From Falsiroseomonas tokyonensis (lineage in GTDB: Bacteria; Pseudomonadota; Alphaproteobacteria; Acetobacterales; Acetobacteraceae): a stretch of 45,254 nucleotides of DNA. Below the pieces are notes generated by a model. That model was not told where the DNA came from. It saw only the letters and a list, made by a program, of their open reading frames with translations, and did not search any database. Position 1 is the first letter of the stretch, and every line of letters starts with the position of its first letter. The stretch lies in the NCBI RefSeq assembly GCF_019024325.1, contig NZ_JAFNJS010000016.1, positions 1 through 45,254 of the forward strand, given 5' to 3'. Positions 8,342 to 16,521 of this stretch are shown one piece after another. The position numbers and the translations under genes were made by a program.

Positions 8342-9708
8342 CGCGGCTCGGCTGGCTGGTTCCCAGGACGCTCGGCGGGCGTGTCGTCCTCGTCCTACTG
8401 GTTGGCCTGCTAACCTTCCACGTCGGCAGCCTCTGGCTGCACCAGGCGGGAACGGAGGCGCTGCTCGGCACGACATGGGAATCGGTGCTGGCTGAGCGGC
8501 TTGTTTCTGCCAAGCGGGCCGTGGCCGCGCTGCCGCTGGCGGAACGCGATGGCACGGCCCATGCCCTGTCATCCGCCAGCCTGGACCTGCATTGGACGGC
8601 AGAACCGGCCGTGAACCTGGTGGAGGAGGCAAGCCCGCGCATAGAGGCGCTGCGGGCCAGGTTGGGCGAGCTGGTGCCGGTCTCCGACCTGGCCGGACTT
8701 CGCCTAGGCTATGCTGGGCAGGGCGCGGTGCAAGCCGACCCGGCGCGCCACCTGCTGCTGGGTGCCCTGCCGCTGGCGGATGGAAGCTGGCTCAACTTCT
8801 CAGCGACACTGCTGCGCTCGGGCTCTCCTGAACATGCGACACTCCTGTCCACCACGGCCATGGGGGTTGGCATCCTCATCCTCGCGCTGTTCGTGGTCCG
8901 GCTGATTGGCCGGCCGCTGCGCGCACTGTCTGAGGCGGCGGATCGGATCGGCGGGGCCGGGCCGCAAGCGCCAATCCCGGACGAAGGGCCGCGCGAGGTC
9001 CGTCAGGCGGCGCAGGCCTTCAACCGGATGCAGGGGCGCATTGACCGCCTCATCGCCGACCGTACCCAGGCCCTGGCCGCGGTCAGCCACGATCTTCGCA
9101 CACCCATAGCGCGGGTGCGGCTGGGCGCCGGCTTCCTGGACGAGGCCGAGGCGGCGCTCGCCATCGATGCCGACCTCGACGAGATGGAGGCGATGATTGA
9201 TTCGACGCTCGCCTATCTGCGCGGCGAGACAGAGAGCGAGCCGCGCAAGCCGGCCGACCTGGTGGCGATGATCGAGACGCTGTGCGATGCGGCCGCCGAT
9301 GCGGGCGCGGACGTGGCCTATGCCGGACCTCCGCAGGCGCGGCTGGTCTGCAGCCCAGTGACGCTGAAGCGCGCCTTCTCAAACCTCATCGACAACGCGG
9401 TGAAGTACGGGGGCAGCGCGCGGGTGGAACTCGTAGATCGCGAGGATGCCCTGGTTCTGCGCGTGCAGGACAATGGCCCTGGCATTCCCGAGACCGACCT
9501 CGAAGTGGTCTTTGAGCCATTCCGGCGACTTGAGGCCTCCCGCAACCGCGGCACCGGCGGCAGCGGGCTCGGACTGACCATCGCGCGCCAAGCCTTCGAG
9601 CAGCATGGAGGCGCTCTGCGTCTGGCGAACCGGCCGGACGGCGGATTGCTGGCCGAGGCCCTCCTGCCACGATCCGCGACCCAGGCTACCAAGGAGGCTG
9701 TGTCGTGA
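8338..9708 (+). CDS. Sensor histidine kinase (CopS-like)
   Basis: 456 residues from a GTG that overlaps the regulator's stop. Order: first transmembrane helix (about 14-32), a periplasmic sensor region of about 140 residues, second helix (about 176-196), HAMP, dimerisation/phospho-acceptor helix with SHDLRTP (His about 250), and the ATPase domain with NLIDNAVKYGG, DNGPGIP and GSGLGLTIA. The sensor region lacks an obvious Met/His-rich copper site. Copper sensing is inferred from the neighbours only. Confidence 0.93.
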   Translation: MTRLGWLVPRTLGGRVVLVLLVGLLTFHVGSLWLHQAGTEALLGTTWESVLAERLVSAKRAVAALPLAERDGTAHALSSASLDLHWTAEPAVNLVEEASPRIEALRARLGELVPVSDLAGLRLGYAGQGAVQADPARHLLLGALPLADGSWLNFSATLLRSGSPEHATLLSTTAMGVGILILALFVVRLIGRPLRALSEAADRIGGAGPQAPIPDEGPREVRQAAQAFNRMQGRIDRLIADRTQALAAVSHDLRTPIARVRLGAGFLDEAEAALAIDADLDEMEAMIDSTLAYLRGETESEPRKPADLVAMIETLCDAAADAGADVAYAGPPQARLVCSPVTLKRAFSNLIDNAVKYGGSARVELVDREDALVLRVQDNGPGIPETDLEVVFEPFRRLEASRNRGTGGSGLGLTIARQAFEQHGGALRLANRPDGGLLAEALLPRSATQATKEAVS

Positions 9709-9864
9709 ACCCAAGTGTGACGAAGCTTGCTGCTCTGCTGACCGGACTTACCATCGTTGACCGTCGTCGCTTCAGAACGGCGTGGATCTTGAACGTCGCT
9801 TGGGCGGAACCACGTCTAAATCGCTGCAAGCGCTCGCCGCGAACAGGAGGCAGTTGGGCGCACG

Positions 9865-10278
9865 ATGGCAGATGTTGAGCATCACAGGCCTGGCCGCCTT
9901 CGGCGGACCTTTCGGACGTTCATCGCGGCCATTCTCCTTGTCGCCTTTAGCCTGCCGCTTTTGGCGGAGCCCCACCTCCACGGCGCTCACACACCGGGTG
10001 TCGATGGGGACGCAGGCCAAATCCATTGCGGCATGTCGAGTACCGGACATGAGCCTGCATTCGGGATGCTGGTGCGGGGGAGCCCAGATCTTGAGCACGT
10101 TCCAACGGATGATCTCGCCTGCCTCATCGCTGAGGGGTGTTGGTCTGGCTCTGACGGAGCATGCATCACGACTAGCCCATTGCATCCCGCCTTCGCGGCG
10201 ATCTCGCCCGCCGGCCGTGACGCTGGGTCGGTTGGAATCACCGCTTGTCCGGACGTGCCACCTCCTCGTCGCGCCTGA
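9865..10278 (+). CDS. Putative small membrane-anchored or secreted protein, unknown
   Basis: 137 residues with one hydrophobic helix (FIAAILLVAFSLPLLA, about 19-34) followed by a His-rich segment (PHLHGAH) and later His/Cys residues (IHCGM, DLACL, GACIT). AGGAGG lies 14 bases before the ATG, a long spacing. I do not recognise the family. The layout (helix, then His/Cys) resembles other metal-associated small proteins of this island, such as the DUF2946-like one at 853. An overlapping frame (9782-10333) is open too but looks less protein-like. Confidence 0.5.
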   Translation: MADVEHHRPGRLRRTFRTFIAAILLVAFSLPLLAEPHLHGAHTPGVDGDAGQIHCGMSSTGHEPAFGMLVRGSPDLEHVPTDDLACLIAEGCWSGSDGACITTSPLHPAFAAISPAGRDAGSVGITACPDVPPPRRA

Positions 10279-10406
10279 TCGGCAGCACTTGCGCCACGCG
10301 CACTGGACAGCTGCCCTTCAGCAGCATCGATAAACCCATTTACAAGGCGGCAGGGCGACTGGCGAAACGGGATCCAGCCTCGTGCCGGAAGACAGGAACT
10401 TAGAAA

Positions 10407-11309
10407 ATGATACTCGGTATTTTCCGCGCAAAACTACGCCTCTTGGCATGCACAGCGGTAGTGGCCGCCGGCGCCGCTTTGGTCAGCGATCCGGCAAGGG
10501 CTGCAATCGGTGAAGAATACGAGCCCGGTGGCGGTGCGCCGACCAGCACGTGGTTCGCCCTCCGATCGGAAGCCGCCCAGCGGATCGACCGGGAGTACGT
10601 GACGGGCATGCGCCCTCATCACGCGGGTGCCTTAAGCATGAGTGCCGAATACCTGCGCGATCCGGGCCGATCGTCGCCGCTCCTCCAAGCGCTTTCGCGT
10701 GCGATCGTCGCGAACCAGACCTTCGAGATCGGGGTGCTGGACGAGATCGCTCGCAATCTCGACGCGCCACCCGTCCGGCTGTTCGGGCTGACGCTGCAGC
10801 CGATCGCGACTGACGGCATGGCGCAGGCCGAGCGGTTCCTCAAGGCTCCGATTCCGTCTAGGATGACCCATGCGATCGGGCCAGTTTCGGAGACCGATGT
10901 GCGCTTCGCCAAGGCGATGATCATCCATCACCAAGGCGCGGTGGAAATGGCGCAGGACTACCTGGCAAATCCCGGCGCACGAAACGGCTTTCTCGGATGG
11001 ATGAACATCTACGTCCAGACGGACCAGACGCAGGAAATTGCTCTCTTGCAACGGATCACCGCGGCCTACCCTGGGAACGCCGATCTGATTGAAGTCCCGC
11101 CTTCCATGATCCACGGCATGGAAGGCATGCAGCACGGTTCAGGCGGTCACGGGGCGCACACGACAGCAACTCCTGCAAGTCCGACGCAGGGCGGCGGCAA
11201 TCCGCACGCCGGCCACGCTGCACACGGAACCGGTGCTGGTGCGGCAGCCGACCGGTCCGGCGGCACCACAGGGGCCGCACGAGGCGGGCTGCACCAAGGC
11301 CATCATTGA
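10407..11309 (+). CDS. DUF305 domain protein with His/Met-rich tail
   Basis: 300 residues with a signal peptide (about residues 1-32). The DUF305 (ferritin-like) repeat signatures are both present: GMRPHHAGALSMSAEYL (about residue 68) and MIIHHQGAVEMAQDYL (about residue 171). The C-terminal 60 residues are rich in His, Met and Gly (HGMEGMQHGSGGHGAH; HAGHAAHG). DUF305 proteins are commonly encoded with copper and silver resistance genes; they are thought to bind metal in the periplasm, but the role is not settled. A strong terminator follows, so this gene probably ends a transcript. Confidence 0.88.
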   Translation: MILGIFRAKLRLLACTAVVAAGAALVSDPARAAIGEEYEPGGGAPTSTWFALRSEAAQRIDREYVTGMRPHHAGALSMSAEYLRDPGRSSPLLQALSRAIVANQTFEIGVLDEIARNLDAPPVRLFGLTLQPIATDGMAQAERFLKAPIPSRMTHAIGPVSETDVRFAKAMIIHHQGAVEMAQDYLANPGARNGFLGWMNIYVQTDQTQEIALLQRITAAYPGNADLIEVPPSMIHGMEGMQHGSGGHGAHTTATPASPTQGGGNPHAGHAAHGTGAGAAADRSGGTTGAARGGLHQGHH

Positions 11310-11313
11310 CCGA

Positions 11314-11350
11314 GAGCGCCCCGGCCACCTGGCCGGGGCGCTCCTTCTTG
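11314..11350 (+). terminator. Rho-independent terminator after DUF305
   Basis: A perfect 14-bp stem (11314-11327 with 11330-11343; arm GAGCGCCCCGGCCA), loop CC, then CTTCTTG. It separates the DUF305 gene from copC. Confidence 0.75.
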
Positions 11351-11363
11351 TTGGAGATTGAAG

Positions 11364-11741
11364 ATGAAACTGTTTTCCACCGCGCTGTGCAGCGTCGTTG
11401 TCCTGGCCACTCTGGCGAACGCGCCCAAGGCGTATGCGCACTCTGACATTATCGCTTCGGAGCCTGCCGAGGGATCTGTACTGGTGAGTTCGCCGGAGCG
11501 CATTTCGTTGCGCTTCACAGCACCGATGCAGGTTACCTCGCTCCGCCTGCTCGACTTTTCGGGACGCGAGCGCGCCTTGCAACGCCAGGGCTCGCGCACT
11601 GCAGCCGTTACTGAAGCACAGGCTACCTTGACGTCGCCTCTGCCGCCGGGAGCCTTCCGGATTGAGTTCCGTGGCCTCTCCGCCGATGGCCATGTCGGCG
11701 GAGGCGCTGTGAATTTTCTGATTGATCCCAGCCGGCGCTAA
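11364..11741 (+). CDS. copC: CopC periplasmic copper-binding protein
   Basis: 125 residues: a signal peptide ending AYA, then the mature N-terminus HSDIIASEPAEGS. The N-terminal His is the classic Cu(II) ligand. The remainder is a CopC beta-barrel with SPERISLRFTAPM and ends with the conserved LSADGHVGGGAVNF, whose Asp and His complete the Cu(II) site. The central Met-rich Cu(I) loop of Pseudomonas CopC is not evident, so this is probably a Cu(II)-only type. ATG at 11364 follows GGAG; an in-frame TTG two codons upstream is less likely. CopD follows after 24 bases. Confidence 0.92.
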   Translation: MKLFSTALCSVVVLATLANAPKAYAHSDIIASEPAEGSVLVSSPERISLRFTAPMQVTSLRLLDFSGRERALQRQGSRTAAVTEAQATLTSPLPPGAFRIEFRGLSADGHVGGGAVNFLIDPSRR

Positions 11742-11765
11742 TCAACGGCTGCCGGAACAGGTCCC

Positions 11766-12602
11766 ATGCCGATCACCGAACTGCTTCGCGCCACTTGGTA
11801 TGTCGCCGCACTCGGCGGCGCCGGTCTCGCATTTTTCTTTGCGTTCTTCGTACGAGACCTGGCCGCTGGCGATTCGGCGCGGCTGCGTCGCTGGCGCGTG
11901 CTGGCCTTCGCGCTCGGGTCGGCCGCCGCCGTTGCCCTGCTCACCCTCAACGTTTCCGATCTTGCAGGCGGCTCCACCATCCTCGATGGCGAGCTCTGGG
12001 AGATAACCCTCGGATCGCGGGTTGGTATGGCTTACGGGGTAGGGCTGATCGGGCTTGCGCTTGGTATGGCCGCGGCACGCGGCGTCGCAATCGTCGGCGG
12101 CGTCCTAGCCTGTGCCAGCTTCACCCTGCTCGGGCACACGCCGGTGGCGGGTAGCTGGCCTCTGCCCTCGGCGCTGCTGCTCGTGCATCTGCTCGTCGGC
12201 GCCTTCTGGATCGGCAGCTTGCCACCGCTCACCTGGGCCGCGCGTCGCGGCGGAGAGCGCGACACCGCTCTGCTTCGCGATTGGTCGCGCGCTGCGGCCT
12301 GGGCTGTTCCGTTGATGCTCGCCGCAGGCGTCGTACTCGCTTGGCTGCTGACCGGAAGCGTCGCCAATCTAGTGGGAACGCGCTACGGCGTCGTGTTGCT
12401 TGCCAAGGCGACGTTGACATCCGGGATGCTGGCGCTTGCGGCTTGGCATCTCTGGCGCCTGACGCCTGCTTTAGAGACGAGGAAGCGGGGGGCGGGGCCA
12501 CGGCTTGCGCGCTCCATCACCTTTGAAGCCCTCATCGCGTTGGCCGTCCTCTTTGCTGCGGCCGTGCTTGTCTCGATGCCGCCCCGGATTGTCGGTGCCT
12601 GA
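11766..12602 (+). CDS. copD: CopD-family copper-resistance membrane protein
   Basis: 278 residues with about eight transmembrane helices. Recognisable CopD features are HTPVAG (about residue 123), the following LVHLLVGAFWIGSLPPL (His, Trp and Gly conserved) and, late in the protein, a KATLTSGMLALAAWHLW segment. CopD is proposed to move copper across the inner membrane together with CopC, and the two genes are adjacent here. No fusion to CopC is seen, unlike YcnJ-type proteins. Confidence 0.9.
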   Translation: MPITELLRATWYVAALGGAGLAFFFAFFVRDLAAGDSARLRRWRVLAFALGSAAAVALLTLNVSDLAGGSTILDGELWEITLGSRVGMAYGVGLIGLALGMAAARGVAIVGGVLACASFTLLGHTPVAGSWPLPSALLLVHLLVGAFWIGSLPPLTWAARRGGERDTALLRDWSRAAAWAVPLMLAAGVVLAWLLTGSVANLVGTRYGVVLLAKATLTSGMLALAAWHLWRLTPALETRKRGAGPRLARSITFEALIALAVLFAAAVLVSMPPRIVGA

Positions 12603-12615
12603 TTCCTGACCGCTT

Positions 12616-12830
12616 TCGAAGTTGGAAGGCCATGTCCCGGCAGCGGCAGTGAACCGACTACTCGCACAGCGCCCAGTCGGCATCCGCAGGCTGGCCGTGC
12701 CTGGCACGCCGATGGGCTCACTTGGCATGGAAGTCCCTGGCCAGGTGCTGGATAGCTATGACGTCTGACCTGCCATGCGCGTGGCCGTTATACCACCTCC
12801 ATGCGCTTCCGCGGCGGCGCACCAGTGTGA
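12616..12830 (+). pseudogene. Remnant of a DUF411 metal-binding protein gene
   Basis: Bases 12625-12765 read EGHVPAAAVNRLLA, then a stretch ending MEVPGQVLDSYDV and a stop. This matches the C-terminal half of the intact DUF411 protein at 17136 (EGHVPAAAVKRLLA, ending MEMPGVAPETYDI). After a garbled 30 bases and a frame change, MRFRGGAPV and a stop (12801-12830) match the intact end MRFRGGEPV. The N-terminal half with the CxxC metal site is gone. It is a decayed second copy, so the island once held two DUF411 genes. Confidence 0.8.
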
Positions 12831-12863
12831 TGTACGCTGAAAGTGTGGATTTGGTAGCGATGA

Positions 12864-12886
12864 GCCCTTGACCCTCCCATAAGGGC
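12864..12886 (+). promoter_or_regulatory. Possible MerR/CueR-type operator upstream of the HMA gene
   Basis: GCCCTT (12864-12869) and AAGGGC (12881-12886) form a perfect 6-bp dyad, and a -35-like TTGACC (12868-12873) lies in its left half. CueR-type promoters have a TTGACC -35 with a dyad in a long spacer. I cannot see a convincing -10, and no merR-family gene is in the window. Confidence 0.3.
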
Positions 12887-12931
12887 AATCACCACCTCTC
12901 ATCTGGAACCAGAATTCATTAGGAGGGCGTG

Positions 12932-13135
12932 ATGCATCGCTTTCGAATCGCGAACATGAACTGCGGCGGCTGCGCGAAGGGCGTCACGGCCGCGCTGCGA
13001 CGGGCGGACCCTCTAGCGCAGGTCGACATCGCGCTGGAGCCGCGCGAAGCGGCCGTGATGTCGAGCCTGGAGACAGTGCACCTGGAGCAGGCGTTACGCG
13101 ATGCCGGATGGCAGGTCGAGCGTATCGCTGCGTGA
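12932..13135 (+). CDS. HMA-domain copper chaperone (CopZ-like)
   Basis: 67 residues forming a single heavy-metal-associated domain with the copper motif MNCGGC (about residues 8-13) and the closing pattern ALRDAGWQVERI. CopZ-type proteins carry Cu(I) in the cytoplasm to a P1B-ATPase. This fits the ATPase about 850 bases downstream, whose own N-terminus lacks an HMA domain and has YHS and CPMHP-type domains instead. AGGAGG (12921-12926) lies five bases before the ATG; a GTG one codon earlier is too close. The frame continues past the TGA into an unrelated remnant (next feature). Confidence 0.88.
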   Translation: MHRFRIANMNCGGCAKGVTAALRRADPLAQVDIALEPREAAVMSSLETVHLEQALRDAGWQVERIAA

Positions 13136-13252
13136 CTGCAGGTCAGCGCGGCGGCGACACCGTTCTACGCGGCGCTGTCCGAGAAGCAGCGCCGCACCGC
13201 CGACGAGCTTATGGCCGAACACCTCCGTGGCATGCAGATGGGAATGCGGTGA
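13136..13252 (+). pseudogene. Remnant resembling the C-terminus of an LTXXQ/Spy-type periplasmic protein
   Basis: Directly after the HMA stop, in the same frame, 38 sense codons run to a TGA. They include FYAALSEKQRRTADELM and a Met-rich end MQMGMR. This resembles the L-(T/S)-x-x-Q-(R/K) helices of Spy/CpxP/LTXXQ proteins, which respond to envelope stress and metals. No start or signal sequence is present. It is most simply a truncated gene joined to the HMA gene by a deletion. A low level of stop-codon read-through would give an extended HMA protein. Confidence 0.55.
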
Positions 13253-13253
13253 C

Positions 13254-13472
13254 ATGAAGCGAATGAATGGCGTCCACGTGCAGAGCACGTCATCTTGGTG
13301 GCGCACTCGTACCGGAATCGCCGTAATCGGCTTCGCGCTGGTTGCAGCTTTTTACGTCCTGCGGGAGCATTGGGGTCACGCGTTCGGCACGCTTCCGTAT
13401 CTCATTCTCCTGGCCTGCCCGCTCATGCACCTGTTCATGCACCACGGGCATGGCCACGGCAAAGACGGATAG
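13254..13472 (+). CDS. DUF2933 family small membrane protein
   Basis: 72 residues with two hydrophobic segments (GIAVIGFALVAAFYVL; LPYLILLACPLMHLFM) followed by a His/Gly-rich end (HHGHGHGKDG). That pattern is typical of DUF2933, found beside copper and heavy-metal ATPases; its function is unknown, and the histidines suggest metal binding. The ATG at 13254 is one base after the remnant's stop; a second ATG at 13263 is possible. The nearest purine-rich sequence lies in the remnant, so translation may once have been coupled to the gene now lost. Confidence 0.8.
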   Translation: MKRMNGVHVQSTSSWWRTRTGIAVIGFALVAAFYVLREHWGHAFGTLPYLILLACPLMHLFMHHGHGHGKDG

Positions 13473-13503
13473 ACCCTGGTTCAGGCCGCGGAACTGGCGC
13501 CAA

Positions 13504-13974
13504 ATGATCCACGATGTGCAGCGAGGATGGGCTGGCTTGGCTGCTCCCGCGGCACGTTACCTCGCGACTATGCTGGCTTTAAACCTAGTCTGGGAAGCAG
13601 CGCAGCTCCCCCTGTACACGTTGTGGGCAGAGGGAACGCCGGACGAGATCGCCTTCGCCGTCCTGCATTGCACTGGCGGGGACGCGATGATTGCGGCTGC
13701 CGCGCTTACGGTAGCGATACTGCTGACGCAATCCTGGCGCTGGCCGCGCCAGGGACGGGGCAGCGTCCTGGTGGTCGCAACCCTCATCGGCCTTGGCTAC
13801 ACGGTGTTCAGCGAGTGGCTGAATGTCGATCTGCGCCAGTCCTGGACCTACACGGCCGCCATGCCGCGACTTCCGCCGTGGGGAACCGGGCTCGCTCCTT
13901 TCCTCCAGTGGCTGCTTCTGCCGCCCCTGGCAATGCTGGTAGCGCTGCCGCCCGCGCGGCCTTTTACGCGCTGA
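13504..13974 (+). CDS. Integral membrane protein of unknown function
   Basis: 156 residues with about four hydrophobic helices (ATMLALNLVWEAAQLPLY, DAMIAAAALTVAILL, VLVVATLIGLGYTVFSEWLNV, LQWLLLPPLAMLVAL). The pattern NLVWEAAQLPLYTLW, HCTGGD and SEWLNV looks conserved, but I do not recognise a named family. ATG at 13504 lacks a clear ribosome-binding site. It sits between DUF2933 and the copper ATPase, with GAGGAG for the ATPase overlapping its own stop, so these genes probably share a transcript. Transport or assembly help for the ATPase is only a guess. Confidence 0.72.
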   Translation: MIHDVQRGWAGLAAPAARYLATMLALNLVWEAAQLPLYTLWAEGTPDEIAFAVLHCTGGDAMIAAAALTVAILLTQSWRWPRQGRGSVLVVATLIGLGYTVFSEWLNVDLRQSWTYTAAMPRLPPWGTGLAPFLQWLLLPPLAMLVALPPARPFTR

Positions 13975-13988
13975 GGAGTTGAACGGAC

Positions 13989-16358
13989 ATGGAAAATCAC
14001 GCCCCCCGCACAGCCCACGGCGAACATGGCCCCGAGCTTGAAGGGACTGCGGTGGCAACAGGCACCGTGAAGGATCCAGTCTGCGGCATGATGGTCGACC
14101 CGGCAAAGACTGCTCACCACGCCGATCATGCGGGACATGCCTACCATTTCTGCTCAGCCGGTTGCCGCACCAAGTTCATCGCCGAGCCAGGCAAGTATTT
14201 GCAGGCACGCGCGCCGCTGCGTGCCGAGGCCGTTGCGTCGGGAACCATCTACACCTGTCCGATGCACCCTCAGATCCGGCAGCCGGGCCCGGGCAGCTGT
14301 CCGATCTGTGGCATGGCACTCGAACCAGAAACCCCCTCGGCCGAGACGGGACCCAACCCGGAGCTTGTGGACTTCACACGGCGCTTCTGGATCGGCCTTG
14401 TGCTGACCATCCCGGTCTTCCTCCTGGAAATGGGCGGTCACCTGACGGGGATGATGCACCTCGTCGGCGGGCCGCGCGTCGGCAACTGGATTCAGCTGGC
14501 GCTGGCAACGCCCGTGGTGCTCTGGGCTGGCTGGCCATTCTTCGTCCGTGGGTGGCAGAGCCTGGTGAACCGAAGCCTCAACATGTTCACGCTTATTGCC
14601 CTCGGCACCGGTGTCGCCTGGGTGTTCAGCGTCGTGGCGACCGTCGCCCCCGGTATCTTTCCCGCGGCGTTCCATGCGGCCGATGGCTCCGTCGCTGTGT
14701 ACTTTGAGGCGGCGGCGGTGATCGTGGTGCTGGTGCTGCTCGGCCAAGTGCTGGAGCTGCGCGCACGCGAACAGACCGGAGGTGCCATTCGCGCCCTGCT
14801 CGACCTGGCGCCCGCCCAGGCGCTGCGGCTCCGCGAGGACGGGTCGGATGAGGAAGTGCCGTTGGCCGCGATCGTGGTTGGCGACCGGCTGCGTGTCCGC
14901 CCGGGCGACAAGGTGCCGCTGGATGGCGAGGTGCTCGAGGGCGCCTCCAACATCGATGAGAGCCTTGTGACGGGTGAGGCAGTGCCGGTCACTAAGACTG
15001 CCGGTGATCAGGTCGTTGGCGGCACGCTTAACGGCCAGGGCAGCTTCATCATGCGCGCCGATCGCGTCGGCCAGGACACGGTGCTGGCGCAGATCGTGCG
15101 CATGGTCGCGGGCGCACAGCGCTCGCGCGCCCCGATTCAGCGCCTGGCTGATCAGGTTGCCGGGTGGTTCGTGCCAGCGGTGGTAATCATCGCGCTGGTC
15201 GCCTTCGTGGCGTGGTCGGTGTGGGGACCAGAGCCGCGCCTTGCCTTCGCGCTGGTTGCTGCGGTGACGGTGCTGATCATCGCCTGCCCGTGCGCGCTGG
15301 GGCTGGCAACACCGATGTCCATCATGGTGGGCGTAGGCCGTGGCGCGCAGGCCGGCGTGCTGATCAAGAACGCCGAGGCGCTGGAGCGCATGGAGCGCAT
15401 CGACACGCTGGTCGTGGACAAGACCGGCACGCTTACCCAGGGGCGACCGGACGTGGTGGCGGTGATCCCGGCGGCGGGCGTGGCCGAGGAGGAGGTGTTG
15501 CGCCTAGCAGCGGGGTTGGAGCGGCCGAGCCAGCATCCCCTCGCCGAAGCCGTTGTGCGAGCGGCGGAGAAACGGGGCATGATCGTGCCGCCGGTCGAGG
15601 GCTTCGATGCCCCTATTGGCCGCGGAGTGACGGGCCAGGTTGAGGGACGCCAGGTCGCGGTCGGCAACGCTCGCCTCATGGCGGAGGCCAACGTGGATCT
15701 CGGCGCCTTGTCGGCGGAAGCCGAGCGCCAGCGTGGGGATGGCGCAACAGTCTTCTTCGTGGCGGTGGATCGCAGCGCCTTCGGAATTGTCGCCGTGGCA
15801 GATCCGGTCAAGGCGACGACACCAGCAGCGCTCGCGGGGCTCGCGAAGGATGGCGTCCGGGTGGTGATGCTGACTGGCGATAATCGCACAACGGCCGAGG
15901 CCGTGGCGCGACGCCTTGGCATCACCGAGGTCGAGGCGGAGGTCCTGCCCGAGGACAAGCAGCGCATCATCGAAAAGCTGAAGGCTGAGGGGCGCCGCGT
16001 GGCCATGGCCGGCGATGGCGTAAATGACGCCCCAGCGCTGGCGGCGGCCGAAGTGGGCATCGCTATGGGCACCGGTACGGCGGTGGCGATTGAAAGTGCC
16101 GGTGTGACGCTGCTTGGCGGAGACCTCATGGGGATCGTCCGGGCGCGGCGGCTGTCAGAGGCCGTGATGGGCAACATTCGGCAAAATCTGTTCTTCGCCT
16201 TCGCCTACAACGCGGCTGGCGTGCCGATCGCCGCGGGGGTGCTGTATCCCATGTTCGGGATTCTGCTTTCGCCCATTATCGCGGCGGCAGCGATGGCCCT
16301 TTCCTCGGTGAGCGTAGTGGGCAACGCGCTGAGGCTCCGCGCGACGCGGCTCGATTAA
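13989..16358 (+). CDS. Copper-translocating P1B-type ATPase with YHS and CPMHP metal-binding domains
   Basis: 789 residues. The N-terminus holds a YHS domain ([10 protein letters not shown], about 27-70, with CSAGC) and a heavy-metal-binding domain ([20 protein letters not shown], about 89-112) in place of HMA domains. Then come transmembrane helices, the actuator TGE (SLVTGEAVP), the transport motif CPC in [13 protein letters not shown] (about 432), the phosphorylation motif DKTGTLTQG (about 476), MLTGDN and [10 protein letters not shown] (about 676). It uses ATP to export Cu(I) across the inner membrane. GAGGAG lies just before it. Genes of this type are variously called copA, copF or actP; CopA here is used for the oxidase. 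The HMA protein upstream may supply copper. Confidence 0.95.
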   Translation: MENHAPRTAHGEHGPELEGTAVATGTVKDPVCGMMVDPAKTAHHADHAGHAYHFCSAGCRTKFIAEPGKYLQARAPLRAEAVASGTIYTCPMHPQIRQPGPGSCPICGMALEPETPSAETGPNPELVDFTRRFWIGLVLTIPVFLLEMGGHLTGMMHLVGGPRVGNWIQLALATPVVLWAGWPFFVRGWQSLVNRSLNMFTLIALGTGVAWVFSVVATVAPGIFPAAFHAADGSVAVYFEAAAVIVVLVLLGQVLELRAREQTGGAIRALLDLAPAQALRLREDGSDEEVPLAAIVVGDRLRVRPGDKVPLDGEVLEGASNIDESLVTGEAVPVTKTAGDQVVGGTLNGQGSFIMRADRVGQDTVLAQIVRMVAGAQRSRAPIQRLADQVAGWFVPAVVIIALVAFVAWSVWGPEPRLAFALVAAVTVLIIACPCALGLATPMSIMVGVGRGAQAGVLIKNAEALERMERIDTLVVDKTGTLTQGRPDVVAVIPAAGVAEEEVLRLAAGLERPSQHPLAEAVVRAAEKRGMIVPPVEGFDAPIGRGVTGQVEGRQVAVGNARLMAEANVDLGALSAEAERQRGDGATVFFVAVDRSAFGIVAVADPVKATTPAALAGLAKDGVRVVMLTGDNRTTAEAVARRLGITEVEAEVLPEDKQRIIEKLKAEGRRVAMAGDGVNDAPALAAAEVGIAMGTGTAVAIESAGVTLLGGDLMGIVRARRLSEAVMGNIRQNLFFAFAYNAAGVPIAAGVLYPMFGILLSPIIAAAAMALSSVSVVGNALRLRATRLD

Positions 16359-16392
16359 CGATACCCAGCGCTGAGGAGAAGGGACGGCAGAC

Positions 16393-16521
16393 ATGATGCA
16401 GGGAGCAACGATGGGTGGCGGGATGTTTTGGGGAATGGGTCTGGTTGGGCTGTTGTTCCTCGCCCTTATTGTCCTGGGGATCCTCGCACTCGCCAAATAC
16501 GTATTTGGACCACGCATTTGA
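16393..16521 (+). CDS. 42-residue membrane peptide
   Basis: A short gene between the ATPase and cytochrome c. GAGGAGAAGGG (about 16372-16382) precedes the ATG. The product starts with a Met/Gly-rich segment (MMQGATMGGGMFWGMG), then one transmembrane helix (LVGLLFLALIVLGILALA) and a short KYVFGPRI tail. Its TGA overlaps a TTG that starts the cytochrome c gene (TTGA), which supports real translation. Small Met-rich single-span peptides often follow copper ATPases. A role in ATPase assembly or copper capture is plausible and untested. Confidence 0.65.
   Translation: MMQGATMGGGMFWGMGLVGLLFLALIVLGILALAKYVFGPRI

Noticed and set aside
7598-9708. CopRS as a phosphate or osmotic two-component system
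   Set aside because: The regulator is OmpR/PhoB-like in family only; its position directly after copAB makes copper control the better inference.
9782-10333. 183-codon alternative frame overlapping the gene at 9865
   Set aside because: It has no signal sequence or family pattern; the 9865 frame has a coherent hydrophobic helix and an AGGAGG upstream.
15152-16177. 341-codon minus-strand frame within the copper ATPase
   Set aside because: It is Ser/Thr/Arg-rich, low-complexity shadow of the ATPase gene.
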